A DNA stretch of 64,000 nt, taken from contig NZ_CABVII010000021.1 of assembly GCF_902497995.1 (NCBI RefSeq), positions 62,001 through 126,000 on the forward strand, written 5' to 3'. The stretch comes from Pseudomonas fluorescens (GTDB lineage: Bacteria; Pseudomonadota; Gammaproteobacteria; Pseudomonadales; Pseudomonadaceae). The notes beneath the pieces are model-generated. The model did not search any database. It was not told the origin of the DNA and saw only the letters and a list, made by a program, of their open reading frames with translations. Position numbers and translations under genes: made by a program. The first letter of the stretch is position 1. Each line of letters begins with the position of its first letter. This document shows, in pieces, positions 54,028-62,617 of this stretch.

Positions 54028-54300
54028 TTATTCCGACGGCGGCACGTAGCCTTCGGCCTTGGCGTAATCTTCGCCGGAGAAGTACTTGTCCATCTCGCCC
54101 TGAAGATATTTGCGGTCTTCGGCGTTCATCATGTTCAGGCGTTTTTCGTTGATCAGCAGGGTCTGGTGTTTCTGCCAGTCGGCCCAGGCCTTGGCCGAGA
54201 CGTGGTCAAAAATGTCCTGGCCTTTGGCGCCCGGGAATGGAGCGCGCTCCAGGGCGGGCAATTCTTCTTTGTACTTGCGGCACATGATGGTGCGGGTCAT
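54028..54300 (-). CDS. yggX: Oxidative damage protection protein YggX
   Basis: A 90-residue iron-trafficking protein that protects iron-sulfur proteins from superoxide. It has the conserved cysteine near the start (MTRTIMCRKYKEELPAL) and the family segment WADWQKHQTLLINEKRLNMM. Its first codon overlaps the mutY stop. The mutY-yggX order is standard in gammaproteobacteria. Confidence 0.96.
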   Translation of the reverse strand: MTRTIMCRKYKEELPALERAPFPGAKGQDIFDHVSAKAWADWQKHQTLLINEKRLNMMNAEDRKYLQGEMDKYFSGEDYAKAEGYVPPSE

Positions 54301-55364
54301 GACGACTCTCCTGCGTTCAATACGGCGGCCGCGCGTTCGAGCAAGGTTTTGACCGGGGCGGCAAGGCCCAGGCGCGGCGGGGTGGCGAGGTTATACCAGA
54401 GCCAGTCGGCCTCGGCCACGTGATGGCCGGCCTCCTGGACCTGAACCAGCCAGGGTTCGATAGCCAGTTGGAAATGACTGAAGGTGTGTACCAGGTTCGG
54501 CAATGCCTGTTGGCGGCCCAGTTCCAGCGAGTGCTGCGATGCCAGATGTTGCAGGTCATCGAGGTCGTCGAGTTCCGGCAGGCTCCAGAGACCGCCCCAC
54601 AGGCCCGTGGAAGGGCGCCGGTAAAGCAGGATCGCGCCTTCGCCGTTGGCGAGCATCGGCATCAGCGTGCGCTTCTGAGGCACGGCCTTGCGCGGCTTGG
54701 GGATCGGGTAGCGGGTCTCGAGGCCGAGCATATGCGCTTCACAGCCCTTTTCCAGCGGGCACAACAGGCAGCTCGGCTTGCTGCGGGTGCAGAGCGTGGC
54801 GCCCAGGTCCATCATCGCCTGGGTATAGGCATTGACCCGATCATGGGGCGTAAAGCGCTCTGCATTGGCCCACAGCTGTTTCGCGACCTTGGGCTCGCCC
54901 GGATAACCCTCTTGCGCGGTAAAACGCGCCAACACCCGTTTGACGTTGCCATCGAGGATAGGCGCCCGCAGACCCATGCTCAGGCTGGCGATGGCGCCCG
55001 CAGTGGACAGGCCGATACCCGGCAGATCCGTCAGCTTTTCCACATCTCGCGGAAACTCGCCGCCATATTCGGCAACGACAATCTTCGCGGTCTTCTGCAA
55101 GTTGCGCGCGCGGGTGTAATAACCGAGGCCGGTCCACAGGTGCAGTACTTCGTCCTCCGGTGCGGCGGCCAGGGCTTCGACCGTCGGCAATGACGCCATG
55201 AAGCGGTCGAAGTAATTCAGCACGGTGCTGACCTGGGTTTGCTGCAACATGATTTCCGAGACCCACACCCGATACGGGGTGATGCCCTGTTGCCAGGGCA
55301 AATCGTGGCGGCCGTGGCGGTCGTACCAGTCCAGTACCGCCGAAGAGAATTGCTCGGCTCTCAT
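54297..55364 (-). CDS. mutY: Adenine DNA glycosylase MutY
   Basis: 355 residues. It removes adenine mispaired with 8-oxoguanine. The catalytic Glu in SEIMLQQTQVSTV and the helix-hairpin-helix with LPGIGLSTAGAIASL and the Asp of ILDGNVKRVLARF are intact. The iron-sulfur cluster cysteines are intact in the C-TRSKPS-C-LL-C-PLEKG-C pattern. A C-terminal Nudix-like domain recognises the 8-oxoG. The gene overlaps both the AsmA gene and yggX by four bases, so the three are co-translated. Confidence 0.97.
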   Translation of the reverse strand: MRAEQFSSAVLDWYDRHGRHDLPWQQGITPYRVWVSEIMLQQTQVSTVLNYFDRFMASLPTVEALAAAPEDEVLHLWTGLGYYTRARNLQKTAKIVVAEYGGEFPRDVEKLTDLPGIGLSTAGAIASLSMGLRAPILDGNVKRVLARFTAQEGYPGEPKVAKQLWANAERFTPHDRVNAYTQAMMDLGATLCTRSKPSCLLCPLEKGCEAHMLGLETRYPIPKPRKAVPQKRTLMPMLANGEGAILLYRRPSTGLWGGLWSLPELDDLDDLQHLASQHSLELGRQQALPNLVHTFSHFQLAIEPWLVQVQEAGHHVAEADWLWYNLATPPRLGLAAPVKTLLERAAAVLNAGESS

Positions 55365-57586
55365 CGCTTGAACAGCCCTTTCAGTGCGTCTTTCAATTCA
55401 GGGCTGACCTTGTCGCCAAGCTTCTCGTCGATTTTTTCGCTGATTTTGTCGCCGGCCATTTTGCCGGCGATCTGGCCCATGCGTTCGTTATCGAGGCGGC
55501 AGGCCTTGGCACCCAGTTCCAGCGGGCCACGGCAGCGCAGCGGCCATTCGATGCCGACGAATTTCTCGCCGACCTGGCAGGCCGGGTCCGGCATGTCGCT
55601 CTTGTCGCCTTCGACGACGATGCCCACGCGGTAATCCATGCCCAGCACTCGCAGGTCGACATCGCCGTCGCCGTTGACGGTCATGCCCGGGATACGCACT
55701 TTCAGGTCCGGATTGCTGGCCACGCCATTACGGAAGGTCAGGTTGCCCTTGAGCTCCTGAAACGGCGTGTCCTTGCCCCGTGGCTCGCCGCTGAGGGCTT
55801 TGCGGTTCAAGGTGGCGATGCCTTTGCACAGCTGCTGTTCGAGATTGGCATTGAGCAACACGCCGTTGTTGATGACGAAGCTGGCGTTGCCGTTGAGGCT
55901 GTCGACCAGCGCGCTCTGGCTGTTGCCGCTGCCGGTCAGGTTGCTGTCGAGCGTGACCAGGCCTTTGACCGGCGGGTTTTTGCCCTGGCTTTCGAGGATT
56001 TTTTCCACCGGTACCCGGCTGATGCGCGTCTGCATGTTCAGCGCCGGCACCGGCTGGCGCACGTCCAGGGTGCCCTTGGCTTCGAAGTTGCCGTCGTACA
56101 GGTCGCCGCGCAGATTCTCCAGGGTCAGCAGGCCGCCCTGGCCGGTGGCCTTGAGTGCGGCGTTCTGGATCGGCAACTTGTCGAGGGTCAGTTGGCCGAA
56201 GGTCAGGTCGGCATCCACATCGAGTTTGCTCAGGCGTTCCACCGGCAGTAGCCGCGCCGTGCTCCACGGGCCTTTGGTCGGTGATTGCGGCAGGGGGGTG
56301 TTGCCCGCACCGGCCATGGCATCGTTCTCGGTGCTGGCGACTTCGGCCTGGCGCACCTGGGTAGCGCTGTTGGCTTCAGCGGATTTTGGCGGCAGGTAAC
56401 GGTCGACGTTGAAGGTGTCGGCCTTGAGGTTCGCCCGCAGCGATTGTTTGGCGAAGTCCTCGACGGCGATACGACCGCTGAAGGTGCTGTCATCGACCTT
56501 CAGGTTGATGTCGTCGAACGACACACTGGTCGGTGTACCGGAAAAACGGCTGGCCAGTTCGACTTTGCTCAGGCTGCCTTCAGCCATGGCCGGGAGTTTC
56601 TGGCCGATGCTGTCGACGAATTTCGCCAGGTCGAACTGGGCAATCGACAGGCCGCCGCTGATTTGCGGGGTCTTGTCGAGGTCGTTGGCTTTCAGTTCAC
56701 CCAATGCCCGCAGTTGGTTGGCGGATAGCTTGATTCCGGTCCATTCGGCGACGTTGGCCGCTTTATCCAGCAGTAACTGGCCTTGGGCGGCGAAGGTGAT
56801 GGTCTTGCCTTGCAATGGATCGCCGGCGACTTCACCGGAAAGCTTCATGTCTTCAAATTTGTAGCGTTGCAGCGCACGCTCGAAGCGCAGTTCGCCATTG
56901 AGCTCGGTGCGTACTCGCAGAACCGGCTGGTTGGTGCCCAGGAACGCGGTGAGTTTGACCGGGATGTTGGTGGAGTCATGCACCGGGCCGGTACTCAGCT
57001 GGATGCTTTCGGCGCTGTACAGCTTGCCGGTTTTTTCGTCGCTGTACTCGATGCGGGCGTTGTTGACGGTCAGGCTGTCGATGTCCAGGCGGATCGGCTG
57101 GGCCGGTTTCTCCGCTTGGGCGGTGGTCTCCGGTGCTGGCGCTTCGCTGGTGGCGGGCGGTGTGGCCGGGGTGGCAGGCGCCGGGACCTTGCCGATGTCT
57201 TCCCAGTTGCCGTGGCCATTCTTGTCGCGATTCAGGCGCAGGTTCAGGCCTTCGACACGCACGTCACTCATCTGCACTTCACGGCGCAGCAGCGGCAGCA
57301 CACGAACCGAGAGACCCAGCATCTGCAGGTCAGCGAACGGCTCGCCGGGCTTGGCCAGGGTCGCAACACTGGCTTCGTGCAATTCCAGGCCCAGCCAGGG
57401 AAACAGGCTCCAGCCGATATCGCCATTGAGCGTCAGCTCGATGTGGGCCTTGTCGCGGGCAATCTGGCGAATCTCGTCTTTATAGTCGTTGGGATCGAAG
57501 AGGTGGGTCAGGGCAAAGCCCAACGCCACAATGATCAGCAACAGCCCGAGAAGTACCAGACCCAGGATTTTGCCGAACGCTTTCAT
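55361..57586 (-). CDS. AsmA-family protein
   Basis: A 741-residue envelope protein with one N-terminal membrane helix (about 7-28) and a long beta-rich repeat structure in the periplasm. A large Ala/Pro-rich insert near residue 140 (APATPATPPATSEAPAPE) separates the first domain. The C-terminal AsmA_2 part (KLDVDADLTFGQLTLDKLPIQNAALKATGQGGLL) is typical. Family members are thought to be bridge-like lipid transporters to the outer membrane. It opens the mutY-yggX operon and is divergent from the histidine operon. Confidence 0.92.
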   Translation of the reverse strand: MKAFGKILGLVLLGLLLIIVALGFALTHLFDPNDYKDEIRQIARDKAHIELTLNGDIGWSLFPWLGLELHEASVATLAKPGEPFADLQMLGLSVRVLPLLRREVQMSDVRVEGLNLRLNRDKNGHGNWEDIGKVPAPATPATPPATSEAPAPETTAQAEKPAQPIRLDIDSLTVNNARIEYSDEKTGKLYSAESIQLSTGPVHDSTNIPVKLTAFLGTNQPVLRVRTELNGELRFERALQRYKFEDMKLSGEVAGDPLQGKTITFAAQGQLLLDKAANVAEWTGIKLSANQLRALGELKANDLDKTPQISGGLSIAQFDLAKFVDSIGQKLPAMAEGSLSKVELASRFSGTPTSVSFDDINLKVDDSTFSGRIAVEDFAKQSLRANLKADTFNVDRYLPPKSAEANSATQVRQAEVASTENDAMAGAGNTPLPQSPTKGPWSTARLLPVERLSKLDVDADLTFGQLTLDKLPIQNAALKATGQGGLLTLENLRGDLYDGNFEAKGTLDVRQPVPALNMQTRISRVPVEKILESQGKNPPVKGLVTLDSNLTGSGNSQSALVDSLNGNASFVINNGVLLNANLEQQLCKGIATLNRKALSGEPRGKDTPFQELKGNLTFRNGVASNPDLKVRIPGMTVNGDGDVDLRVLGMDYRVGIVVEGDKSDMPDPACQVGEKFVGIEWPLRCRGPLELGAKACRLDNERMGQIAGKMAGDKISEKIDEKLGDKVSPELKDALKGLFKR

Positions 57587-57756
57587 GGGCGAGTCCTTGT
57601 AGTTAGTCGAATTCGAAATTTAGCCGGGGAGTATAGCGCCCCGAAACGGGTGATCGGTCAGCGATGATGCAGGCATTCATAATGATGCCGGGTTGTATGG
57701 ACATGTCTATCGCCGATGGCACTGAATTCAGTCCGTCAGTGATATCACCTCCCATG

Positions 57757-57785
57757 TTTCTGTTTCCGGCCCGCGCCCCTATAAT
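57757..57785 (+). promoter_or_regulatory. Sigma-70 type promoter of the histidine operon
   Basis: A perfect TATAAT (57780-57785) lies 17 bases after TTTCTG (57757-57762), 38 bases before the hisB start. The -35 match is weak, but the spacing and position are good. Confidence 0.55.
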
Positions 57786-57823
57786 GGTTGCCTTTTTCGC
57801 CCAATGATTTTGCGGAGCTGGTG

Positions 57824-58417
57824 ATGGCCGAACGTAAGGCGTCAGTCGAGCGCGACACTCTGGAAACCCAGATCAAAGCCTCGATCAACCTGGATGGCAC
57901 CGGAAAGGCCCGATTTGATATCGGTGTTCCTTTTCTTGAGCACATGCTGGACCAGATCGCCCGTCACGGGCTGATCGACCTGGATATTGTCAGCAAGGGC
58001 GACCTGCATATCGACGACCACCACACGGTGGAAGATGTCGGTATCACCCTGGGTCAGGCCTTCACCAAAGCCATCGGCGACAAGAAAGGCATCCGTCGCT
58101 ACGGCCATGCCTACGTGCCGCTCGATGAAGCGCTGTCGCGCGTGGTGATCGACTTCTCCGGCCGTCCGGGCCTGCAGATGCATGTTCCTTTTACCCGCGC
58201 CACCGTCGGCGGTTTTGACGTTGATCTGTTCCAGGAATTCTTCCAGGGCTTCGTCAACCACGCCAACGTCAGCCTGCACATCGACAATCTGCGTGGGCAC
58301 AACACCCACCACCAGATCGAGACCGTGTTCAAGGCTTTCGGCCGCGCACTGCGCATGGCCGTAGAGCTGGATGACCGCATGGCCGGTCAGATGCCGTCGA
58401 CCAAAGGCGTTCTGTAA
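57824..58417 (+). CDS. hisB: Imidazoleglycerol-phosphate dehydratase HisB
   Basis: 197 residues. It catalyses the sixth step of histidine synthesis. Metal-binding motifs HIDDHHTVEDVGI and the later DNLRGHNTHHQIETVFK are intact. It is the monofunctional form without the phosphatase domain of E. coli. The ATG was chosen with its GGAG site over a longer in-frame start. It is the first gene of the operon and shares one base with hisH. Confidence 0.96.
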   Translation: MAERKASVERDTLETQIKASINLDGTGKARFDIGVPFLEHMLDQIARHGLIDLDIVSKGDLHIDDHHTVEDVGITLGQAFTKAIGDKKGIRRYGHAYVPLDEALSRVVIDFSGRPGLQMHVPFTRATVGGFDVDLFQEFFQGFVNHANVSLHIDNLRGHNTHHQIETVFKAFGRALRMAVELDDRMAGQMPSTKGVL

Positions 58418-59055
58418 TGCAGACGGTTGCGGTTATCGATTACGGCATGGGCAACCTGCACTCGGTGGCCAAGGCCCTCGAGCACGTCGGTGCCGGCAAG
58501 GTCTTGATCACCAGCGATGCCGATGTGATTCGCGAAGCCGACCGGGTGGTATTCCCCGGCGTCGGCGCGATTCGCGATTGCATGGCGGAGATCCGTCGTT
58601 TGGGTTTCGATTCGCTGGTGCGTGAAGTCAGCCAGGACCGTCCGTTCCTCGGCATCTGCGTCGGCATGCAAGCCTTGCTCGACAGCAGTGAAGAGAACGA
58701 CGGCGTCGACTGCATCGGCCTGTTCCCGGGCGCGGTGAAGTTCTTCGGCAAGGATCTGCATGAAGACGGCGAGCACCTGAAAGTGCCGCACATGGGCTGG
58801 AACGAAGTGAAGCAGACGGTGAGTCACCCGCTGTGGCACAACATCCCGGACCTGGCGCGTTTCTACTTCGTGCACAGCTACTACATCGCTGCCGGCAATG
58901 CGCGGCAAGTGGTGGGTGGCGGTCACTACGGTGTCGATTTCGCTGCGGCGCTGGCCGATGGCTCGCGTTTCGCCGTGCAGTTCCACCCGGAGAAGAGCCA
59001 TACCCATGGCCTGCAATTGCTGCAGAACTTCGCCGCGTGGGATGGTCGCTGGTAA
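58417..59055 (+). CDS. hisH: Imidazole glycerol phosphate synthase glutaminase subunit HisH
   Basis: 212 residues, class I glutamine amidotransferase. The nucleophile Cys is in FLGICVGMQALLDSSEEN and the His/Glu of the triad are in FAVQFHPEKSHTHG. It supplies ammonia to HisF, which is in the same operon. It overlaps hisB and the DUF2164 gene by one base each (TAATG). Confidence 0.97.
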   Translation: MQTVAVIDYGMGNLHSVAKALEHVGAGKVLITSDADVIREADRVVFPGVGAIRDCMAEIRRLGFDSLVREVSQDRPFLGICVGMQALLDSSEENDGVDCIGLFPGAVKFFGKDLHEDGEHLKVPHMGWNEVKQTVSHPLWHNIPDLARFYFVHSYYIAAGNARQVVGGGHYGVDFAAALADGSRFAVQFHPEKSHTHGLQLLQNFAAWDGRW

Positions 59056-59312
59056 TGGCCGTCAAGAAGAAGCCGCCGATCCTGACCCTCACTCCCGAAC
59101 AGGAGAACGAGGCCAACCAGAAGATCAAACGCTTTATGGAGGATCGCTTCGAACTGGACCTGGGTTCGTTCGAAGCGGCCGAAATCCTTGAGCTGTTTAC
59201 CCGTGAAATTGCGCCGCACTATTACAACAGGGCGATTTTCGATGTGCAGACGCACCTCAAAGAGAGGTTCGAAAGCATCGAAAGCGACCTGTGGGCGCTC
59301 GAGAAAAACTGA
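59055..59312 (+). CDS. DUF2164 family protein
   Basis: 85 residues, a soluble protein with the family signature FELDLGSFEAAEILELFTREIAPHYYNRAIFDVQTHLKERFESIESDLWALEKN. It sits between hisH and hisA, overlapping the hisH stop by one base, so it is co-translated with the histidine enzymes. Function unknown; a link to histidine synthesis is only positional. Confidence 0.85.
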   Translation: MAVKKKPPILTLTPEQENEANQKIKRFMEDRFELDLGSFEAAEILELFTREIAPHYYNRAIFDVQTHLKERFESIESDLWALEKN

Positions 59313-59354
59313 TTTTCGAGCGAAGCTGAACAATCGAATTTGAAGGTTTGCCAG

Positions 59355-60092
59355 ATGCTGATTATTCCCGCTATCGATCTTAAAGACGGTGCCTGTGTTC
59401 GTCTGCGCCAGGGCCGCATGGAAGATTCCACAGTGTTCTCCGATGATCCGGTGAGCATGGCTGCCAAGTGGGTGGAGGGCGGTTGCCGTCGTCTGCATCT
59501 GGTCGACCTGAACGGCGCCTTCGAAGGCCAGCCGGTCAACGGCGAAGTGGTCACCGCCATCGCCAGGCGCTACCCGAACCTGCCGATCCAGATCGGCGGC
59601 GGTATCCGTTCCCTGGAAACCATCGAACACTACGTGAAAGCGGGCGTGAGCTACGTCATCATCGGCACCAAAGCCGTGAAAGATCCGGCCTTCGTCGCCG
59701 AGGCCTGCCGCGCGTTCCCGGGCAAGGTGATTGTCGGTCTGGATGCCAAAGACGGTTTTGTCGCCACTGACGGCTGGGCTGAAATCAGCACCATTCAGGT
59801 GATCGACCTGGCCAAGCAGTTCGAAGCCGACGGCGTGTCCGCGATCGTTTATACCGACATCGCCAAAGACGGCATGATGCAGGGCTGCAATGTACCGTTC
59901 ACCGCTGCGCTGGCTGCCGCGACGAAAATTCCGGTCATTGCTTCCGGCGGTATCCACAATCTGGGTGACATCAAGTCGCTGCTCGACGCCAAGGCGCCAG
60001 GCATCATCGGCGCCATCACTGGCCGGGCGATTTACGAAGGCACTCTCGATGTCGCTGAAGCGCAAGCTTTCTGCGATTCGTACAAAGGCTGA
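59355..60092 (+). CDS. hisA: Phosphoribosylformimino-AICAR ribonucleotide isomerase HisA
   Basis: 245 residues, a TIM barrel. The catalytic Asp at the start (IIPAIDLKDGACVRL) and the second half-barrel Asp (IVYTDIAKDGMMQG) are intact, as are the phosphate-binding GGGIRS and SGGIHN loops. It lies between DUF2164 and hisF, within the histidine operon. Confidence 0.97.
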   Translation: MLIIPAIDLKDGACVRLRQGRMEDSTVFSDDPVSMAAKWVEGGCRRLHLVDLNGAFEGQPVNGEVVTAIARRYPNLPIQIGGGIRSLETIEHYVKAGVSYVIIGTKAVKDPAFVAEACRAFPGKVIVGLDAKDGFVATDGWAEISTIQVIDLAKQFEADGVSAIVYTDIAKDGMMQGCNVPFTAALAAATKIPVIASGGIHNLGDIKSLLDAKAPGIIGAITGRAIYEGTLDVAEAQAFCDSYKG

Positions 60093-60101
60093 GGACTGAC
60101 C

Positions 60102-60872
60102 ATGGCGCTGGCCAAACGCATCATCCCTTGCCTGGACGTGGATAACGGCCGGGTGGTCAAGGGCGTCAAGTTCGAGAACATCCGCGATGCCGGCGACCCG
60201 GTGGAAATCGCCCGTCGTTACGACGAGCAGGGTGCCGACGAGATTACCTTTCTCGACATCACCGCCAGCGTCGACGGTCGCGACACCACGTTGCACACCG
60301 TCGAACGCATGGCCAGCCAGGTGTTCATCCCGCTGACCGTGGGTGGCGGCGTTCGCACCGTGCAGGACATTCGTAATCTGCTGAATGCCGGTGCGGACAA
60401 GGTTTCGATCAACACCGCTGCAGTATTCAATCCGGAGTTCGTTGGCGAAGCGGCGCAGCATTTCGGTTCGCAATGCATTGTCGTTGCCATCGACGCCAAG
60501 AAAGTTTCACTGCCGGGCGAAACCCCGCGCTGGGAAATTTTCACCCACGGCGGCCGCAAACCCACCGGTCTCGACGCGGTGGAGTGGGCGAAAAAAATGG
60601 AAGGCCTGGGTGCCGGTGAAATCCTGCTGACCAGCATGGACCAGGACGGCATGAAAAACGGCTTTGACCTGGGCGTCACCCGTGCCATCAGCGATGCCCT
60701 GGGCATTCCGGTCATCGCCTCCGGCGGCGTCGGCAATCTGCAGCACCTGGCCGACGGCATTCTCGAAGGCCACGCCAGTGCGGTGTTGGCGGCGAGTATT
60801 TTTCACTTTGGCGAATACACTGTGCAGGAAGCCAAGGCCTACATGGCTCATCGCGGAATCGTAATGCGCTAA
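60102..60872 (+). CDS. hisF: Imidazole glycerol phosphate synthase cyclase subunit HisF
   Basis: 256 residues, a TIM barrel related to HisA. The catalytic Asp pair is in IIPCLDVDNGRVVKG and the central VAIDAKK. The phosphate loops VGGGVRT and ASGGVGN are intact. It forms the HisHF complex. It follows hisA by nine bases and ends the operon. Confidence 0.97.
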   Translation: MALAKRIIPCLDVDNGRVVKGVKFENIRDAGDPVEIARRYDEQGADEITFLDITASVDGRDTTLHTVERMASQVFIPLTVGGGVRTVQDIRNLLNAGADKVSINTAAVFNPEFVGEAAQHFGSQCIVVAIDAKKVSLPGETPRWEIFTHGGRKPTGLDAVEWAKKMEGLGAGEILLTSMDQDGMKNGFDLGVTRAISDALGIPVIASGGVGNLQHLADGILEGHASAVLAASIFHFGEYTVQEAKAYMAHRGIVMR

Positions 60873-60951
60873 AACAAATCGATGCAGGCCAGTGGACAGC
60901 ATGGCGGGCTCAAGGCACTCTTGAGCACGCCATGGATTTCGGTAGCCAGAC

Positions 60952-61707
60952 ATGCTTAGACGCCTTCTCCTTGCCCTTGCCAGCGCTTCTCTACTGCTCG
61001 TCAGCGAGGCTCATGCGGTAGAAAATCTCGACACCGACCTGGTGCTGCTGACGGAAAATTTCCCGCCCTACAACATGGCAAAGAACGGCAAGAATTTCGC
61101 TCAGGACGAGAACATCAATGGCATCGCCGTGGACATCGTCCGCGAGATGTTCAAGCGCGCCGACATCACCTACAGCTTGACGCTACGTTTCCCCTGGGAG
61201 CGGATCTACAAGATCGCCCTCGAGAAACCCGGTTATGGCGTGTTCGTAATGGCACGGTTGCCGCACCGCGAAAAGCTCTTCAAGTGGGTTGGCCCGATCG
61301 GCCCGGATGACTGGATCATGCTGGCGAAGGCTGACAGCAAGATCACCCTGGAGAGGCTGGATCAGGCGCGCAAATACAAGATCGGCGCCTACAAGGGCGA
61401 TGCGATCGCCGAGACGCTGGCCAAGCAAGGCTTGAAGCCGATTGTTGTGTTGCGCGATCAGGACAACGCGAAAAAGCTGGTCAATGGCCAGATCGATCTA
61501 TGGGCTACGGGTGACCCGGCGGGCCGGTATCTGGCTCGTCAGGACGGGGTGACCGGGCTCAAGACGGTGTTGCGATTCAACAGTGCCGAGTTGTACCTGG
61601 CATTGAACAGGAATGTGCCGGATGAGGTGGTGGCCAGGCTGCAGGCCGCGCTGGATCAGCTGCGCAAGGAAGGCGTGGTCGACGACATCATGGCGCGGTA
61701 TCTCTGA
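60952..61707 (+). CDS. Periplasmic solute-binding family 3 protein
   Basis: 251 residues with a signal peptide (about 1-22, ending HAVE). It belongs to the transporter substrate-binding domain class: LVLLTENFPPYNMAKNGKNF and the C-terminal LNRNVPDEVVARLQAALDQLRKEG. No permease or ATPase gene is beside it, so it is an orphan binding protein or a sensor partner. It lies about 80 bases after hisF and may have a separate promoter. Confidence 0.87.
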   Translation: MLRRLLLALASASLLLVSEAHAVENLDTDLVLLTENFPPYNMAKNGKNFAQDENINGIAVDIVREMFKRADITYSLTLRFPWERIYKIALEKPGYGVFVMARLPHREKLFKWVGPIGPDDWIMLAKADSKITLERLDQARKYKIGAYKGDAIAETLAKQGLKPIVVLRDQDNAKKLVNGQIDLWATGDPAGRYLARQDGVTGLKTVLRFNSAELYLALNRNVPDEVVARLQAALDQLRKEGVVDDIMARYL

Positions 61708-61722
61708 TACCCACCAATCTAA

Positions 61723-61814
61723 TGTGGGAGCGGGCTTGCTCGCGAATACGGTGTGTCAGACAACTATGATATTGACTGACACTGCGCATTCGCGAGCAAG
61801 CCCGCTCCCACATT
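61723..61814. repeat. REP pair (inverted)
   Basis: Two REP copies (61723-61746 and 61788-61814) with the usual core, at the ends of the converging genes. Confidence 0.87.
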
Positions 61815-61833
61815 AGAGCTGCGGTGTTGGCGG

Positions 61834-62616
61834 TTAGCGGTACACGCCGTCCTTGCCGTGGGCAGCCGTTGCACGGTTGCCGCGCACGCTGATCATCTGC
61901 TTGATATCGATCCACTCAATCCCCTGGGCCTTGAGCTTGGGCAATTCACGCTCCAGCACCGCCAACGTCTGCGGATACGGATGCCCGATCATCACTGCCG
62001 AACCCTGCTTGCGCGCCAGGCTGATTGCTGACTGTAGCTGCGTGAGGATCGCCGCTTCCGTTGGCTCGTCATCCAGAAACACATCCCGCGAAACGCTCGC
62101 CAATGCAATCTTCTGCGCTTGGGCCGCCGCGACGGTCTGCGCGCTGGTGCGGCTGTCGACGAAAAATTTGTGCCGACGCTGCAAGTCAGCCATCAACCAG
62201 GCCATGGCAACCGGTTGAGCGGTCATGCGGCTGCCCATGTGGTTGTTGATGCCAGCCGTATAGGGCACGACCTTGAATGCCGCATTCAGCCGCTTCTCAA
62301 GTTCTTCGATGGGTAGCTCTGGATGCCAGGCGAACGGCCCGGTGGCCGGAGCCATGGGCATGTGCAGAATGACGATCTTGCCGGCGCGATGGGCTTCGCG
62401 AGCGAACTCGGTGGCGTGGGGTGTATCGGGCATGATTGCCGTGGTGACCGGGCCAGGCAGGGCCAGCACGCGGCGATCCTGGTGCAGGTTCTGCCCCAGG
62501 TCATCGATGATCAGGCTCAGGTAAGCCTTCTGAGGGCTGGCCGCTGTCGCGACAGGCGTTGCGTGAGCAACACCCGCCAGACAGCACAACAGAGCGAGGT
62601 AAAACCGCAAGCGCAT
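61834..62616 (-). CDS. Divergent polysaccharide deacetylase-family protein
   Basis: 260 residues with a signal peptide (about 1-20, ending GVAHA). The deacetylase fold is recognisable: LSLIIDDLGQNLHQDRRVLALPGPVTTAIMPDTPHA, HMPMAPATGPFAWHPEL and the later GHPYPQTLAVLERELPKLKAQG. This is the divergent group (PF04748) found next to CtpA-type proteases, with envelope function presumed. It directly follows the S41 protease gene, by one base. Confidence 0.9.
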   Translation of the reverse strand: MRLRFYLALLCCLAGVAHATPVATAASPQKAYLSLIIDDLGQNLHQDRRVLALPGPVTTAIMPDTPHATEFAREAHRAGKIVILHMPMAPATGPFAWHPELPIEELEKRLNAAFKVVPYTAGINNHMGSRMTAQPVAMAWLMADLQRRHKFFVDSRTSAQTVAAAQAQKIALASVSRDVFLDDEPTEAAILTQLQSAISLARKQGSAVMIGHPYPQTLAVLERELPKLKAQGIEWIDIKQMISVRGNRATAAHGKDGVYR

Positions 62617-62617
62617 C

